Shown piece by piece: positions 44,216 through 52,541 of a stretch of DNA of 64,000 bases. The position numbers and the translations under genes were made by a program. Origin of the DNA: Sphingomonas citri (GTDB taxonomy: Bacteria; Pseudomonadota; Alphaproteobacteria; Sphingomonadales; Sphingomonadaceae). The stretch is taken from assembly GCF_019429485.1 (NCBI RefSeq), contig NZ_JAHXZN010000001.1, positions 1,550,001 to 1,614,000 of the forward strand. The letters run 5' to 3'. Below the pieces are notes generated by a model, which ran no database searches, had not been told where the DNA came from, and was given only the letters and a program-made list of their open reading frames with translations. The first letter of the stretch is position 1. Every line of letters starts with the position of its first letter.

Positions 44216-45400
44216 CTAGGATTCCCGGTCCATCATAACGTCGATCTCAATCAAGCCCTGCAGCCCAGTCGGGAAGTGGGCGCGATAGCCATACTTCTCC
44301 TTGGTCGCCGGATCGTCCCAAGGGAGCGCCCATTCCGATGCATAGTTGAACCAAATGTCCTTCGGTCCTTCGACCCCGAAGTGAAGAAAGCGCGCGATCG
44401 CCTCCGGATCGGGATGCTGGTGCAGAGACCCATTAGTCGAGATCGCGAGCTGCCTGCAGCTGATCGCCTCTATCAGCTGCCGCGACGTGTTCTTCTTGCT
44501 GCCGTGGTGTGAGGCCTTGAGCAGGTCCAGTCGGAAGCGCCCCCCCTCCTTTTCCGCTAGGGGAGCGAGCGACGACGCCAGCAGGTCGGGATGGGCGTCG
44601 CCGGCGAGCAGCACGCGCCGTCCCTGCCACTCGGCGACGAGGGCGATGCTCGTCCCGTTGGGAAGCTCTGAATCGCTCTCCCCATCGGCAATGTAGTCCT
44701 CGATCGAGATAGGTGTCGCCACGGGCTTGCGCGCGATTTTTCCTGGGCCGCGGGTGCCAGCTCTCGCACTGGCCGTGGTCTCCCGGTAGGCGTCCCATTT
44801 CACGCGCATGGCCGCGAGATGGCTTGCGGCAGGCGACAGCATGGTGATCTTCAGGCCTTTGACCTCCAGAACCGAGGGCGCTTTCTCGATCGACGCTACG
44901 CCTTCCTTGAACGGCGAATTGAGGGGTAGCCGCAGTCGGGAGATCGCCTTCGACCAGTCGTCGCCTTGGCGCATGCTGCGCACGCCGGTGCGCGGGCCCG
45001 CGCGGCCCATTTCCTCGAATCCGTTATACCAGACCTGTTCAGGCAGCAGCGGGCGGTTCACGTCGTCGAGGTAGGCGAGCGCTCCTTCGATGTGGTCGGC
45101 GTCCACGTGCGAGAGCACGTAGAGATCGACCCTCTCTCCAGCATTCTTAATCGTCGACAGTTCATCGAAAAGGTGGAGGTAGGCGCTCTTCCTGCCTCCA
45201 TCGACGATCATGTGGTGAAGCGCGCCACCGTCACCCCAGGTCAGTATCATGCAGTCGCCGTCCAGCGCCGGCAGCATCTTCAGTCCGAACGTCGTCGCCA
45301 AGGGTTTCTCCGTCGCACGTGATTTTGAACTACCGTATGTCTTCGCATGGAAAAGATCGACAGCCGTCGCATTGTCACTTCCAATACGGGAGCGATCCAT
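44216..45400 (-). CDS. MBL-fold metallohydrolase (ComEC/Rec2-like), 394 aa
   Basis: Soluble MBL-fold enzyme. The metal site is SHVDADHIEG at about 97-106 (HxDxDH type), with LPALDGDCMILTWGDGG ahead of it, the GD-x-x-L opening of ComEC-type MBL proteins, and SHHGSKKNTS around 291-300. No signal peptide or transmembrane segment. The start at 45400 is uncertain; an ATG at 45277 (MLPALDGD) fits the usual family N-terminus better. It converges with the SecB-like operon, separated by 290 bases without a gene. A second MBL hydrolase of the same general type lies at 31285, but the two are clearly different proteins. Confidence 0.85.
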   Translation of the reverse strand: MDRSRIGSDNATAVDLFHAKTYGSSKSRATEKPLATTFGLKMLPALDGDCMILTWGDGGALHHMIVDGGRKSAYLHLFDELSTIKNAGERVDLYVLSHVDADHIEGALAYLDDVNRPLLPEQVWYNGFEEMGRAGPRTGVRSMRQGDDWSKAISRLRLPLNSPFKEGVASIEKAPSVLEVKGLKITMLSPAASHLAAMRVKWDAYRETTASARAGTRGPGKIARKPVATPISIEDYIADGESDSELPNGTSIALVAEWQGRRVLLAGDAHPDLLASSLAPLAEKEGGRFRLDLLKASHHGSKKNTSRQLIEAISCRQLAISTNGSLHQHPDPEAIARFLHFGVEGPKDIWFNYASEWALPWDDPATKEKYGYRAHFPTGLQGLIEIDVMMDRES

Positions 45401-45907
45401 GAAATAGGCAGATACCGCAATGTAACAGATCGGGACGCACCAGTCGTTGGACCCGCAGCGGAACCTACCTGTCCAGGCTGGGCGCCCGCATGGCCTGGAA
45501 CGCGTTGGCTACTGCCCCGAAGAGCGGGAGCAGAGCGATTAGCGGTGATGGCGCAAAACCAAGTGGCAGGCGCGCGAGCCCCCTCCCCCGTCTCCTGAAC
45601 GGACGGCCGGTTTTCGCGGCCAACCGCCCGATAGCGGACGGGCAGCTATCCACCCTCGACCGGCGATCGAGCCCCTTCCCCGGCGCCTGAACGAGCGGCC
45701 GGTTTTCTCGGCCGTCCGCCCGAAAGCGGACAGGCAGCTATCCACCCACTACGTCCAAGCCGCTGGACTTCGGGCCCACCCAGAGCGACAGCACAGCTCG
45801 ACTTAGGCACTGGTGCGGCCGGGTCGCTGCCCCGCCGACACGATCGACGGGGCTGCGGGTGGTGGGAGCGGCACTGGCGCCGCTCTCCTCGAGAACGAGG
45901 ACCCACC
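45401..45907. other. Intergenic region with a 93-bp tandem duplication
   Basis: About 500 bp between the MBL gene and the recombinase trio. It holds the tandem repeat listed separately and no gene. Being at the edge of the recombinase block, it is a candidate for attachment-site DNA. Confidence 0.5.
45576..45760. repeat. 93-bp imperfect tandem direct repeat
   Basis: Two consecutive copies (45576-45668 and 45669-45760). Each begins GAGCCCC(C/T)TCCCC, contains CGGCCGGTTTTC(G/T)CGGCC and ends GCGGAC(G/A)GGCAGCTATCCACC. Within each copy the CCGCCCG...CGGAC block is a short hairpin. No coding potential. Confidence 0.8.
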
Positions 45908-46408
45908 ATGCCCAAGCTTACCGACAGCCACACACTCCTGCTCGCCCACGCCGCACAGCGTGACAGCGGCAGCCTGTTCCCCCTCCCGGAGGCGCTCGCC
46001 GGCACGGCACGCACAATCAAAGCGATCGCGTCGCTGCTGCGCCAGGGTTTCGTGGCCGAGCAGGAGACGCGCGTCGCGGCCGAGATCGCGCGACAGGATG
46101 ACGACCGCCGCCTCGGCGTCTTCATCACGCCGGCAGGGCTGGCCGCCATCAACGCCGGCGGATCTTCCGTGGCTAGCGAACCTACCAGTGACGCCGATGC
46201 CGCTGCGCCGCGCACCACCAAGGTGTCGACGGTGGTGGCGCTGCTCGAGCGCGACGAGGGCGCGACCTTGCCGGACCTCATCGCAGCGACGGGCTGGCTG
46301 CCGCACACCACCCGTGCCGCGCTGACGGGCTTGCGCAAGAAGGGGCACGTCATCGAGCGCACCCGCCGCGACGAGCTTACCTGCTACCGCATCGTGCGGA
46401 GCGCCTAA
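45908..46408 (+). CDS. DUF3489 domain protein (recombinase-associated)
   Basis: 166 aa. The C-terminal half (STVVALLERDEGATLPDLIAATGWLPHTTRAALTGLRKKGHVIERTRRDELTCYRIV) is the DUF3489 winged-helix-like domain; the N-terminal half resembles a second DNA-binding module. This family is almost always the first of a DUF3489-DUF2924-recombinase trio, as here (2 bases to the next gene). It presumably assists or regulates recombination. GAGGA lies 8 bases before the ATG. Confidence 0.85.
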   Translation: MPKLTDSHTLLLAHAAQRDSGSLFPLPEALAGTARTIKAIASLLRQGFVAEQETRVAAEIARQDDDRRLGVFITPAGLAAINAGGSSVASEPTSDADAAAPRTTKVSTVVALLERDEGATLPDLIAATGWLPHTTRAALTGLRKKGHVIERTRRDELTCYRIVRSA

Positions 46409-46410
46409 CG

Positions 46411-46818
46411 GTGACGGACGATCAGATCGCGGCGCTGGAGGCACTGTCCTCCAGCGAACTGCGCCAGCGCTGGACCGAGGTGACCGGCAGCGTGGTGCCG
46501 CAGGTCAGCCCCAAGCTGCTGCGCCTGGCGCTCGCCTGGGAGCTGCAGGCGCGAGCACATGGCGGCCTCTCGCGCGAGACCACACGCGAGCTCGATCAGC
46601 GCAGCCGCGGGAACACCAAAACGGCCCGGCCGTCTGCGGGCATGCGGCTGGCTCGCGAGTGGCAGGGCCGCCTCCACGTCGTCACCGTCGGCGAGGATCA
46701 GGTGGTGCGCTGGGACAATCGCGAGTGGCGTTCACTCAGCGAGGTCGCGCGCGCGATCACGGGCACGCGCTGGTCGGGACCGGCGTTCTTCGGGCTCAAG
46801 AAGAAGGTGGCGGCATGA
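46411..46818 (+). CDS. DUF2924 domain protein (recombinase-associated)
   Basis: 135 aa from a GTG. It has the DUF2924 pattern: ELRQRWTEVTGSVVPQVSPKLLRLALAWELQARAHGGL, then TRLAREWQGRLHVVTVGEDQVVRWDNREWRSLSEVARAITGTRWSGPAFFGL. The terminal part is the small DNA-contacting motif found in this family. It overlaps the recombinase start by 4 bases (ATGA), so the proteins are made together. Confidence 0.88.
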   Translation: MTDDQIAALEALSSSELRQRWTEVTGSVVPQVSPKLLRLALAWELQARAHGGLSRETTRELDQRSRGNTKTARPSAGMRLAREWQGRLHVVTVGEDQVVRWDNREWRSLSEVARAITGTRWSGPAFFGLKKKVAA

Positions 46819-48497
46819 CGACGCTGCGCTGTGCCATCTACACCCGCAAGTCGAGTGACGAGGGGCTCGAGCAGAGCTTCAACAGCCTCGATGCGCAGCA
46901 TGAGGCGTGCTCCGCCTATATCCTCTCACAGGCCTCGCACGGCTGGTGCGAGGTGGCGACCCGCTACGATGACGGCGGGCTCTCCGGCGGCACGCTCGAG
47001 CGCCCTGCGCTGCAGCGGCTGCTCGCCGACGTGGCAGCGGGTCGCATTGACATCATCGTGGTCTACAAGGTCGACCGGCTCACCCGCTCGCTGCTGGACT
47101 TCGCCAAGCTCGTGGAGGCGTTCGACAAGGCTGACACCAGCTTCGTGTCGGTGACGCAGTCGTTCAACACGACCACGAGCATGGGCCGGCTCACGCTCAA
47201 CATGCTGCTGTCGTTCGCCCAGTTCGAGCGCGAGGTCACCGCCGAGCGCATCCGCGATAAGATCGCGGCCAGCAAGGCGCGCGGCATGTGGATGGGCGGC
47301 ACGCCCCCGCTCGGCTACCGCCCCGACGGCCGCAGCCTCGCTGTGGTCGAAGAACATGCCGCGCTCGTGCGCCACATCTTCGCGCGCTATCTTGCACTCG
47401 GCACCGTGCGGCTGCTCGAGGCCGAGCTGAAGCAGCACGGCGTTCGCGTGCCCGAGCGCGCGACCGCCGGCGGTAAGCCGCTTGGTGGCGGCTGGTTCTC
47501 GCGCGGCGTGCTGTACCTGATGCTGCGACGGGTCACCTACGACGGTCGCATCGCGCACGGCGACAAGAGCTATCCAGGCACCCACCCTGCGATTATTCCC
47601 TCTGACACCTTCCAGCGCGTGCAGGCCATGCTCTCCGAGCACGTGCAGGGCTCCCGCACCGCGCCGCGCGCCAGCAACCCCAGCCTGCTCGCCGGCAAGA
47701 TCGTGGACGACGGTGGCGAGCCGCTGGTGGCGTCGCACGCGACCAAGGGAAAGGCACGCTACCGCTATTACGTCAGCCGAGCGCTCCACACTGGCGCCAG
47801 CAGCACCGGCCTTCGCGTCCCCGCGCGCGAGATCGAGCGCGTCGTCGCTGATCGGCTAGCGTCACAGTTCGACGATCCACTCGCGCTCACCGCGGCAGCC
47901 TGGCTCGATGTACCAGCCGACTGCTTCGCGAGCCTGCACGAGCGCTGCGGTGACATCGCCGCCAGGCTGCGCCGGCTGTGCCCGAGCAGCGTCGCGGCGC
48001 TGATCGCGCAGGTTCGCATCGCGGATGCGCGCGTGCACGTCGACTGTCACGCGGACGCGGTCGCCACGCTACTCGCCTGTGCGCAGCATGAGGATGCTCC
48101 TGCCCTGCTCACTCTGACCGCCGAGGTACGCCTCACCCGCTCGGGCACCGCGATGCGGCTGGTGCAGCGCGACGGCAGCGCCAGCGCCGCGCAGGTCGAC
48201 GCATCGCTGACACGCCAGCTGCTACTCGCGCGCGGCTGGTGGAAGGAGCTGCGCGGCGGCGAGATCGACATCACGCGGCTGGCCACGCGTGAAGGCCTGA
48301 CCGCCTCCTATGTCACGAGGGTGCTGCGGCTCGCCTTCCTGGCGCCGAGCATCACCCAGGCGATCCTCGCCGGGCGGCTACGTGCTGGCGTCAGCGCGGC
48401 GACGCTGACCGCGACCGGCGGCGTGGATGCGAGCTGGCGAACGCAGGAGGCGCGGCTGCTGCCGACGCCCGCAGGCGCCGGCCTGCGGCGAGCCTAG
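46815..48497 (+). CDS. Large serine recombinase
   Basis: 560 aa from ATG 46815. The resolvase/invertase catalytic domain covers residues 1-150: AIYTRKSSDEGLEQSFNSLDAQHEAC (catalytic Ser in RKSS), the FAQFEREVTAERIRDK helix with catalytic Arg residues, then the recombinase DNA-binding domain (GTPPLGYRPDGR...) and a zinc-ribbon-like region. Large serine recombinases integrate or invert DNA between short att sites. The start inside the DUF2924 end supports coupled translation; a longer in-frame extension to 46659 would run through DUF2924 and is not credible. It converges with the MucR-like gene with a 4-base overlap of their ends. Confidence 0.94.
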   Translation: MTTLRCAIYTRKSSDEGLEQSFNSLDAQHEACSAYILSQASHGWCEVATRYDDGGLSGGTLERPALQRLLADVAAGRIDIIVVYKVDRLTRSLLDFAKLVEAFDKADTSFVSVTQSFNTTTSMGRLTLNMLLSFAQFEREVTAERIRDKIAASKARGMWMGGTPPLGYRPDGRSLAVVEEHAALVRHIFARYLALGTVRLLEAELKQHGVRVPERATAGGKPLGGGWFSRGVLYLMLRRVTYDGRIAHGDKSYPGTHPAIIPSDTFQRVQAMLSEHVQGSRTAPRASNPSLLAGKIVDDGGEPLVASHATKGKARYRYYVSRALHTGASSTGLRVPAREIERVVADRLASQFDDPLALTAAAWLDVPADCFASLHERCGDIAARLRRLCPSSVAALIAQVRIADARVHVDCHADAVATLLACAQHEDAPALLTLTAEVRLTRSGTAMRLVQRDGSASAAQVDASLTRQLLLARGWWKELRGGEIDITRLATREGLTASYVTRVLRLAFLAPSITQAILAGRLRAGVSAATLTATGGVDASWRTQEARLLPTPAGAGLRRA

Positions 48498-49054
48498 GAG
48501 CGGATGCCGAGCGTCTTGCGCGCCGACGCCACCGCGGCCTTGCCGCGCTTCGCCGCCTTGCCGACGACCTCCTCCGCTGCCTGCTCGATGGCAGCGCCGG
48601 CCTCCTCGACAGCGGCCACCGCCTTACGACCGAGGCCGAGCTGCTTGGCGAGTGCGCGGCGACCCTCGCTGTAGCCCGGCGCCACCATCGGGTAGTCGGG
48701 CTTGAGGCCGAAGCGCGCGCGATACTCCGCGGGCGTGAGCCCGTGACTGGCGAGATGCCGCTTGAGACTCGCGTAGGGTTTGCCATCGATCATGCTGATG
48801 ATGCGGTCGCGGTTGGCGAGCGACTTGCGCACCGACACCGCGGGCGTGTGCTCCGCCGCCGCGGGCGGGTCCTGCTCAGATGTCGGCGCCGTCAGCGACA
48901 GGACTGCCTCATGCATCGACTGTAGAATAGCCGGCACGTCGCTGGCGCTCGCGCGCGTGTGCGGGTTGGCGAGCCATGCCATCGTCACCGCGGTGGCTAG
49001 GCCGAGGGTGTCATTCTGTTCTTCGCCGCTCATCTCACCGCCCCAACTCATCAT
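48494..49054 (-). CDS. MucR/Ros-family transcriptional regulator, degenerate zinc finger
   Basis: About 186 aa from ATG 49054 (GAAGG four bases upstream). The N-terminal SGEEQNDTLGLATAVTMAWLANPHTRAS and the C-terminal RHLASHGLTPAEYRARFGLKPDYPMVAPGYSEGRRALAKQLGLG are typical of MucR/Ros proteins. The usual first zinc ligand Cys in the I-I-C-L-E-D/C-G segment is replaced: the sequence reads IISMIDGK. The two His of the finger (RHLASH) remain. The C-terminus is Ala/Lys-rich. MucR proteins are AT-rich-DNA silencers; this mobile-element copy may compete with or extend the host network. Confidence 0.85.
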   Translation of the reverse strand: MMSWGGEMSGEEQNDTLGLATAVTMAWLANPHTRASASDVPAILQSMHEAVLSLTAPTSEQDPPAAAEHTPAVSVRKSLANRDRIISMIDGKPYASLKRHLASHGLTPAEYRARFGLKPDYPMVAPGYSEGRRALAKQLGLGRKAVAAVEEAGAAIEQAAEEVVGKAAKRGKAAVASARKTLGIRS

Positions 49055-49393
49055 CAATCCTTCGTCGTAGCACGCGCTCCGCTGATCCGTCGACGGACAA
49101 CTTTGCAAGACCGGCACAGCGGCGTATCAATCAGGTGCAAGTGTTAACCTACACTTCGCCTGATCGCGTCGACAACATGGGCGATGGTCGTGAGTTCTAT
49201 AACGAGGCGACCCAGCTCGCCGACGCGCTCCGGCGCCAGTGAGTCGAGACGACCTTGGCCGACACGTCCTCCATCAGCATGCCGGCCGCCGTCATATAGC
49301 TGCGGATCAGATCGTCGTTCACGCACGCCTCCTGCCTGGCGACAGAGCCGTGGGTGCACGCGGAAGTCGAGCCGCAGCTTTCGGCCGCGGCGA
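49055..49393. other. Intergenic region between MucR-like and XRE genes
   Basis: About 340 bp with no supported gene on either strand; it holds the promoter of the MucR-like gene. Confidence 0.5.
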
Positions 49394-49597
49394 TCAGGCG
49401 AGCAGATCGCTCGCCGTGAGCGCGAAGGGCGCAGCGAGCTTCTCGACCACCGTGATCGTCGGATTGCGCGAGCCGCGCTCGATATCGCTCACATAGGTGC
49501 GGTGGACACCCGCACGGTCGGCATAATCCTCCTGACTCCAGCCCTGTTCGAGCCGCAGGCGGCGCAGATTGGCGGAGAGGCGCTGGCGAACGTCCAC
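49394..49597 (-). CDS. Small XRE-family regulator
   Basis: 67 aa from a GTG. It consists of a single helix-turn-helix (LRRLRLEQGWSQEDYADRAGVHRTYVSDIERGSRNPTITVVEKLA), a common phage- or plasmid-type repressor layout with nothing else. It lies alone between the MucR-like gene and the membrane protein/lipoprotein pair and may control their divergent promoter. Confidence 0.85.
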   Translation of the reverse strand: MDVRQRLSANLRRLRLEQGWSQEDYADRAGVHRTYVSDIERGSRNPTITVVEKLAAPFALTASDLLA

Positions 49598-49731
49598 GAC
49601 GTGCTGAAGAGCGCGATGTCGACGAACGATCTACAGACGATGAGAGACATTCGAGTTGATTTGACCGCCACGTCGAGCATGACGTCGGTCACTGATCGTC
49701 GACACAAAGGTCGGCGGCAGCAGGGAGTGTC

Positions 49732-50244
49732 ATGACCCAGTTCATCCTGTTTATCGACGACGTCGGCGCCGAGTTCACCAAGGCGCGGGTCACCCGCCGC
49801 GACGTGACCGCTCTGTACGAGTGGAAGGCGATCCAGTTCGTGCCGGTCGAGGTCCGGCCGCTCGAGGTGACGGCCGAGGGCGGCGCGGGCAAGCGCGCAG
49901 CCGGCGGCTTCCTCCTGCTGGGCCCTGTCGGCGCGGCCGCGGGCGTGTTGCTCGGCAAGGGGCCCAAGGTCGTGTTTGAGCTCGTGCTGCGCGACGGGAC
50001 GACCCGCAAGGGCGTAGTACACCAGCGCCAGTACCCGGTGCTGCGCCGGCAGGTGGCCGCCATCCAGTCGTACAAGCCCGGTCAGCTGCGCAAGCAGTTC
50101 GCCACCGTCGTGGCGGTCCTGCTGCTCGTGCCGCTCTGCATCGGCCTGGGGCTGGTTGGCAGCGCCGTGCTCCTGGCGCTCATCATCGGTGTGACGGCGT
50201 TCGTACGCCATCTACGCCGCAGCGACACGGAGGTGACGGCATGA
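49732..50244 (+). CDS. Membrane protein of unknown function
   Basis: 170 aa. A soluble N-terminal domain (MTQFILFIDDVGAEFTKARVTRRDVTALYEWKAIQF) with a glycine-rich hydrophobic stretch (GGFLLLGPVGAAAGVLLG) is followed by a strong transmembrane hairpin at about 124-158 (VVAVLLLVPLCIGLGLVGSAVLLALIIGV). No known family. Its stop overlaps the start of the lipoprotein gene by 4 bases, so the two are co-expressed and may act together at the envelope. Confidence 0.7.
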   Translation: MTQFILFIDDVGAEFTKARVTRRDVTALYEWKAIQFVPVEVRPLEVTAEGGAGKRAAGGFLLLGPVGAAAGVLLGKGPKVVFELVLRDGTTRKGVVHQRQYPVLRRQVAAIQSYKPGQLRKQFATVVAVLLLVPLCIGLGLVGSAVLLALIIGVTAFVRHLRRSDTEVTA

Positions 50245-50567
50245 GGCTGCATCGAGCTGCCGCGCTCGCGCTTGGCGCGCTCCTGAGCGGCTGTGCCGCA
50301 ACACCGTGGGACTTTCCGGTCCCCACCATGATCGGCGACAAGCAGGGCGTGTCGATGACCGGGTTCATGAAGACCGACAGCGAGGACGAGGTGCGCCGCC
50401 GCCTCACCGAGCGCATGCGCTGCCCGCACGATCTTGAGTTCGCTTCGCTCACGACCAGGCGGGCCGACAACAAGCTCGGTACCCACATCCTCCAGTACCA
50501 GGCGGTGATGCGGTGTGCTAACGAGGCCTCTAGCGCAACGCCGCCGGGCAGCCTCACAACCTCGTGA
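50241..50567 (+). CDS. Small lipoprotein of unknown function
   Basis: 108 aa with a signal peptide ending in lipobox LLSGC (Cys at about residue 18), then ATPWDFPVPTMIGD and a Cys pair further on (MRCPHD, VMRCAN). Exported and lipid-anchored; role unknown. Co-translated with the preceding membrane protein. Confidence 0.75.
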   Translation: MRLHRAAALALGALLSGCAATPWDFPVPTMIGDKQGVSMTGFMKTDSEDEVRRRLTERMRCPHDLEFASLTTRRADNKLGTHILQYQAVMRCANEASSATPPGSLTTS

Positions 50568-50646
50568 CAGAGCCTCGAAGGGGGTGAGGCTTATAGGGCG
50601 GCCCGGCCGCGCTACTCGCCTCACCTCTTCGATCGTCAGCCTGGCC

Positions 50647-52125
50647 TCAGCGCCTCCGCGGCCCACCCGTGGGGCGGCGATTGCGTTCGTTGTTGGCAGC
50701 GCTGCGGCCGCGGCGCCCGGCGACCCAGTGGACGAACTGTGTGACGCTATCGACCTGATCGTCGTGAACCAGATTGGGGAAGCCCATCATCTCCCGCCGA
50801 AGCACCTCCAGCCACGGCGCTGCCTCCGGGAAACGCACCTGGCCTGAATAAAGCCGTTCCGAGCTCGTGGTGAGCCGCTCCTGCTTGCCGATCTTGGGCG
50901 TGTAGCCGTGGACCTCACACGTGGCGGCGTGATGCTCCGGCGCGCCCAGACAACGCCAGTCGCGCACCAGCTCGTGCTGGAGGGCGATCCCGGTGCCAGC
51001 GTGCTCGATGATGATCGTGTCCGTCCTCCACCGCTCGCGCTGGTGGCGCACGCGGGCGAGCAGGTCCGGGTAGCTGAGGCGCTCTCGAACCACCTCGAGG
51101 AGCAACCAGCTGTCGTTGTGAAAGCCCCAGGTCGTGCCCACCGACCAATCCGAGCGCGGTCCGTCGTGAAGCGCTGTATCCCAGCTCTGCACGACGTGGA
51201 GCAGCCGCTCGCGCGGCGGCGCGTCTCGGTAGGTCGCGATGCGGTTCCACTCGAGTAGCGCGCTCTCCGGCGGCGTCGGGTTCTGCTGGTACTGCGCCTC
51301 GAAGTCCGGCCCGCCCATCGCGAGCCGGAACTCGTCCAAGATTGGCCGAGGCTCCGTGCGCGGCTTGAGCAGGTCGCCGGGCTCGCGCGTGATCACCTGC
51401 CCGTTCGACAGCGCGAACACCTGCGACGTCTCCGCGATGGCGGGCAGGTTCAGATGCTCGAAGCCCATGTCGATCATGCGCGCAGCAAGGTCGTCCTCGT
51501 GGAGGCGCTGCTGCACCGCGATGATGGTGCCCACGGACTTGTCGTTGAGGCGGTTCACCAGCGTGTTGCCGTAGAAGGTGTGCACCTTCTCGCGCAGCAG
51601 CGGCGAGCGCGCGTCGTCGGCCTTCATCAGGTCGTCGACGATGATGGTGTCCGCGCCGAAGCCGGTCAGCGAGCCGCCCCGCGAGGCCCCGCGCCTGAAG
51701 CCATTCTGGCGTGTGCGCACCTCGGCAACCGTGTTGCGCTCGATGCTGCGCGCCGTCTCGGGGAAGACGTGGGCATACCAGCCCGACCGCACGATCTTCT
51801 GAAAGTTGCGCGAGTGCTCGCGGGTGAGGTCCTCGGCGTAGCTCACCGCCATGATCCGGCGCGACGGGTTACGCCCCAGCATCCACGCCGGCAGCGCGAT
51901 GGTGGTGGCGATGGACTTGAGGTGCCGCGGCGGAATGGTGATTAGCAGGCGGCGACACTCGCCGCGCTCGACGCGCTCGAGATAGTCGCTGAGGATGGTC
52001 AAATAGTCGCTGCGCTCCAGAGTCGCGGCCGGGTCGAGCGTGGCGAACACACGCTCGATGAACACTTGAAGGTCGGTCCGACACAGCGCGGTGACCGCGC
52101 TCGCGATGTCAGGCGGTGCCTGCAT
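50647..52125 (-). CDS. Phage-type terminase large subunit
   Basis: About 492 aa from ATG 52125 (GGAGG six bases upstream; the longer in-frame start at 52194 has no RBS). Walker A-like IPPRHLKS (64-71), Walker B region TIIVDDLM, and C-terminal RNase-H-like nuclease motifs VQSWDTALHDGPRSDWSVG and HDDQVDS. These form the ATP-driven DNA-packaging motor and nuclease of tailed phages. Its start overlaps the DUF5681 stop by 17 bases. No portal, capsid, protease or tail gene follows; the neighbours are the lipoprotein pair. It is therefore an orphan packaging module, not an intact prophage. Confidence 0.92.
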   Translation of the reverse strand: MQAPPDIASAVTALCRTDLQVFIERVFATLDPAATLERSDYLTILSDYLERVERGECRRLLITIPPRHLKSIATTIALPAWMLGRNPSRRIMAVSYAEDLTREHSRNFQKIVRSGWYAHVFPETARSIERNTVAEVRTRQNGFRRGASRGGSLTGFGADTIIVDDLMKADDARSPLLREKVHTFYGNTLVNRLNDKSVGTIIAVQQRLHEDDLAARMIDMGFEHLNLPAIAETSQVFALSNGQVITREPGDLLKPRTEPRPILDEFRLAMGGPDFEAQYQQNPTPPESALLEWNRIATYRDAPPRERLLHVVQSWDTALHDGPRSDWSVGTTWGFHNDSWLLLEVVRERLSYPDLLARVRHQRERWRTDTIIIEHAGTGIALQHELVRDWRCLGAPEHHAATCEVHGYTPKIGKQERLTTSSERLYSGQVRFPEAAPWLEVLRREMMGFPNLVHDDQVDSVTQFVHWVAGRRGRSAANNERNRRPTGGPRRR

Positions 52126-52531
52126 ACCCGCCTCCTTCGGCCATGCGCTGGGTAAAGGCCGCCAGGATCTCGCGGTCACGGCTGTGCTCCGCATCCATCG
52201 GCGGGAGCACCTCGGGCACGCTGTCCCGCTCGCCGCTGTAACGCAGCGTCGCCTCGATGAATTTCAGGTCTCCTTTGACGGCCTCGTTCACCAGGCGAGC
52301 CGCCATGGCCTCACGCTTGGTCATCGTCACCGCGCGGCCTTCGATCGTGCCCTTGATCTTCCGGTCGAGCTCGCGCCGCACCAGCGTCGAGAAGTTCTTG
52401 GAGCCTCTCGGGCGTCCGGCCGGATTGCCCGACTCACCGGGCCTGAAGCGGTGTTCGCGCGGCGGATCGCCACGCATCGGCTGATGAGGTGTGGGCTCTA
52501 GGCTGTGCCCGCCATGCTGTAGCTCTGACAT
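52109..52531 (-). CDS. DUF5681 protein (terminase partner)
   Basis: 140 aa from ATG 52531 (GAGGAGGG five bases upstream). The N-terminal RFRPGESGNPAGRPRGSKN is the DUF5681 hallmark, a basic DNA-binding stretch seen in small terminase-like partners; a helical C-terminus follows (KREAMAARLVNEAVKGDLKFIEATLRYSGERD). The family is usually placed just before a terminase large subunit, as here. It starts 10 bases after the methyltransferase stop. Confidence 0.88.
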   Translation of the reverse strand: MSELQHGGHSLEPTPHQPMRGDPPREHRFRPGESGNPAGRPRGSKNFSTLVRRELDRKIKGTIEGRAVTMTKREAMAARLVNEAVKGDLKFIEATLRYSGERDSVPEVLPPMDAEHSRDREILAAFTQRMAEGGGYAGTA

Positions 52532-52541
52532 GCCACCCTCC

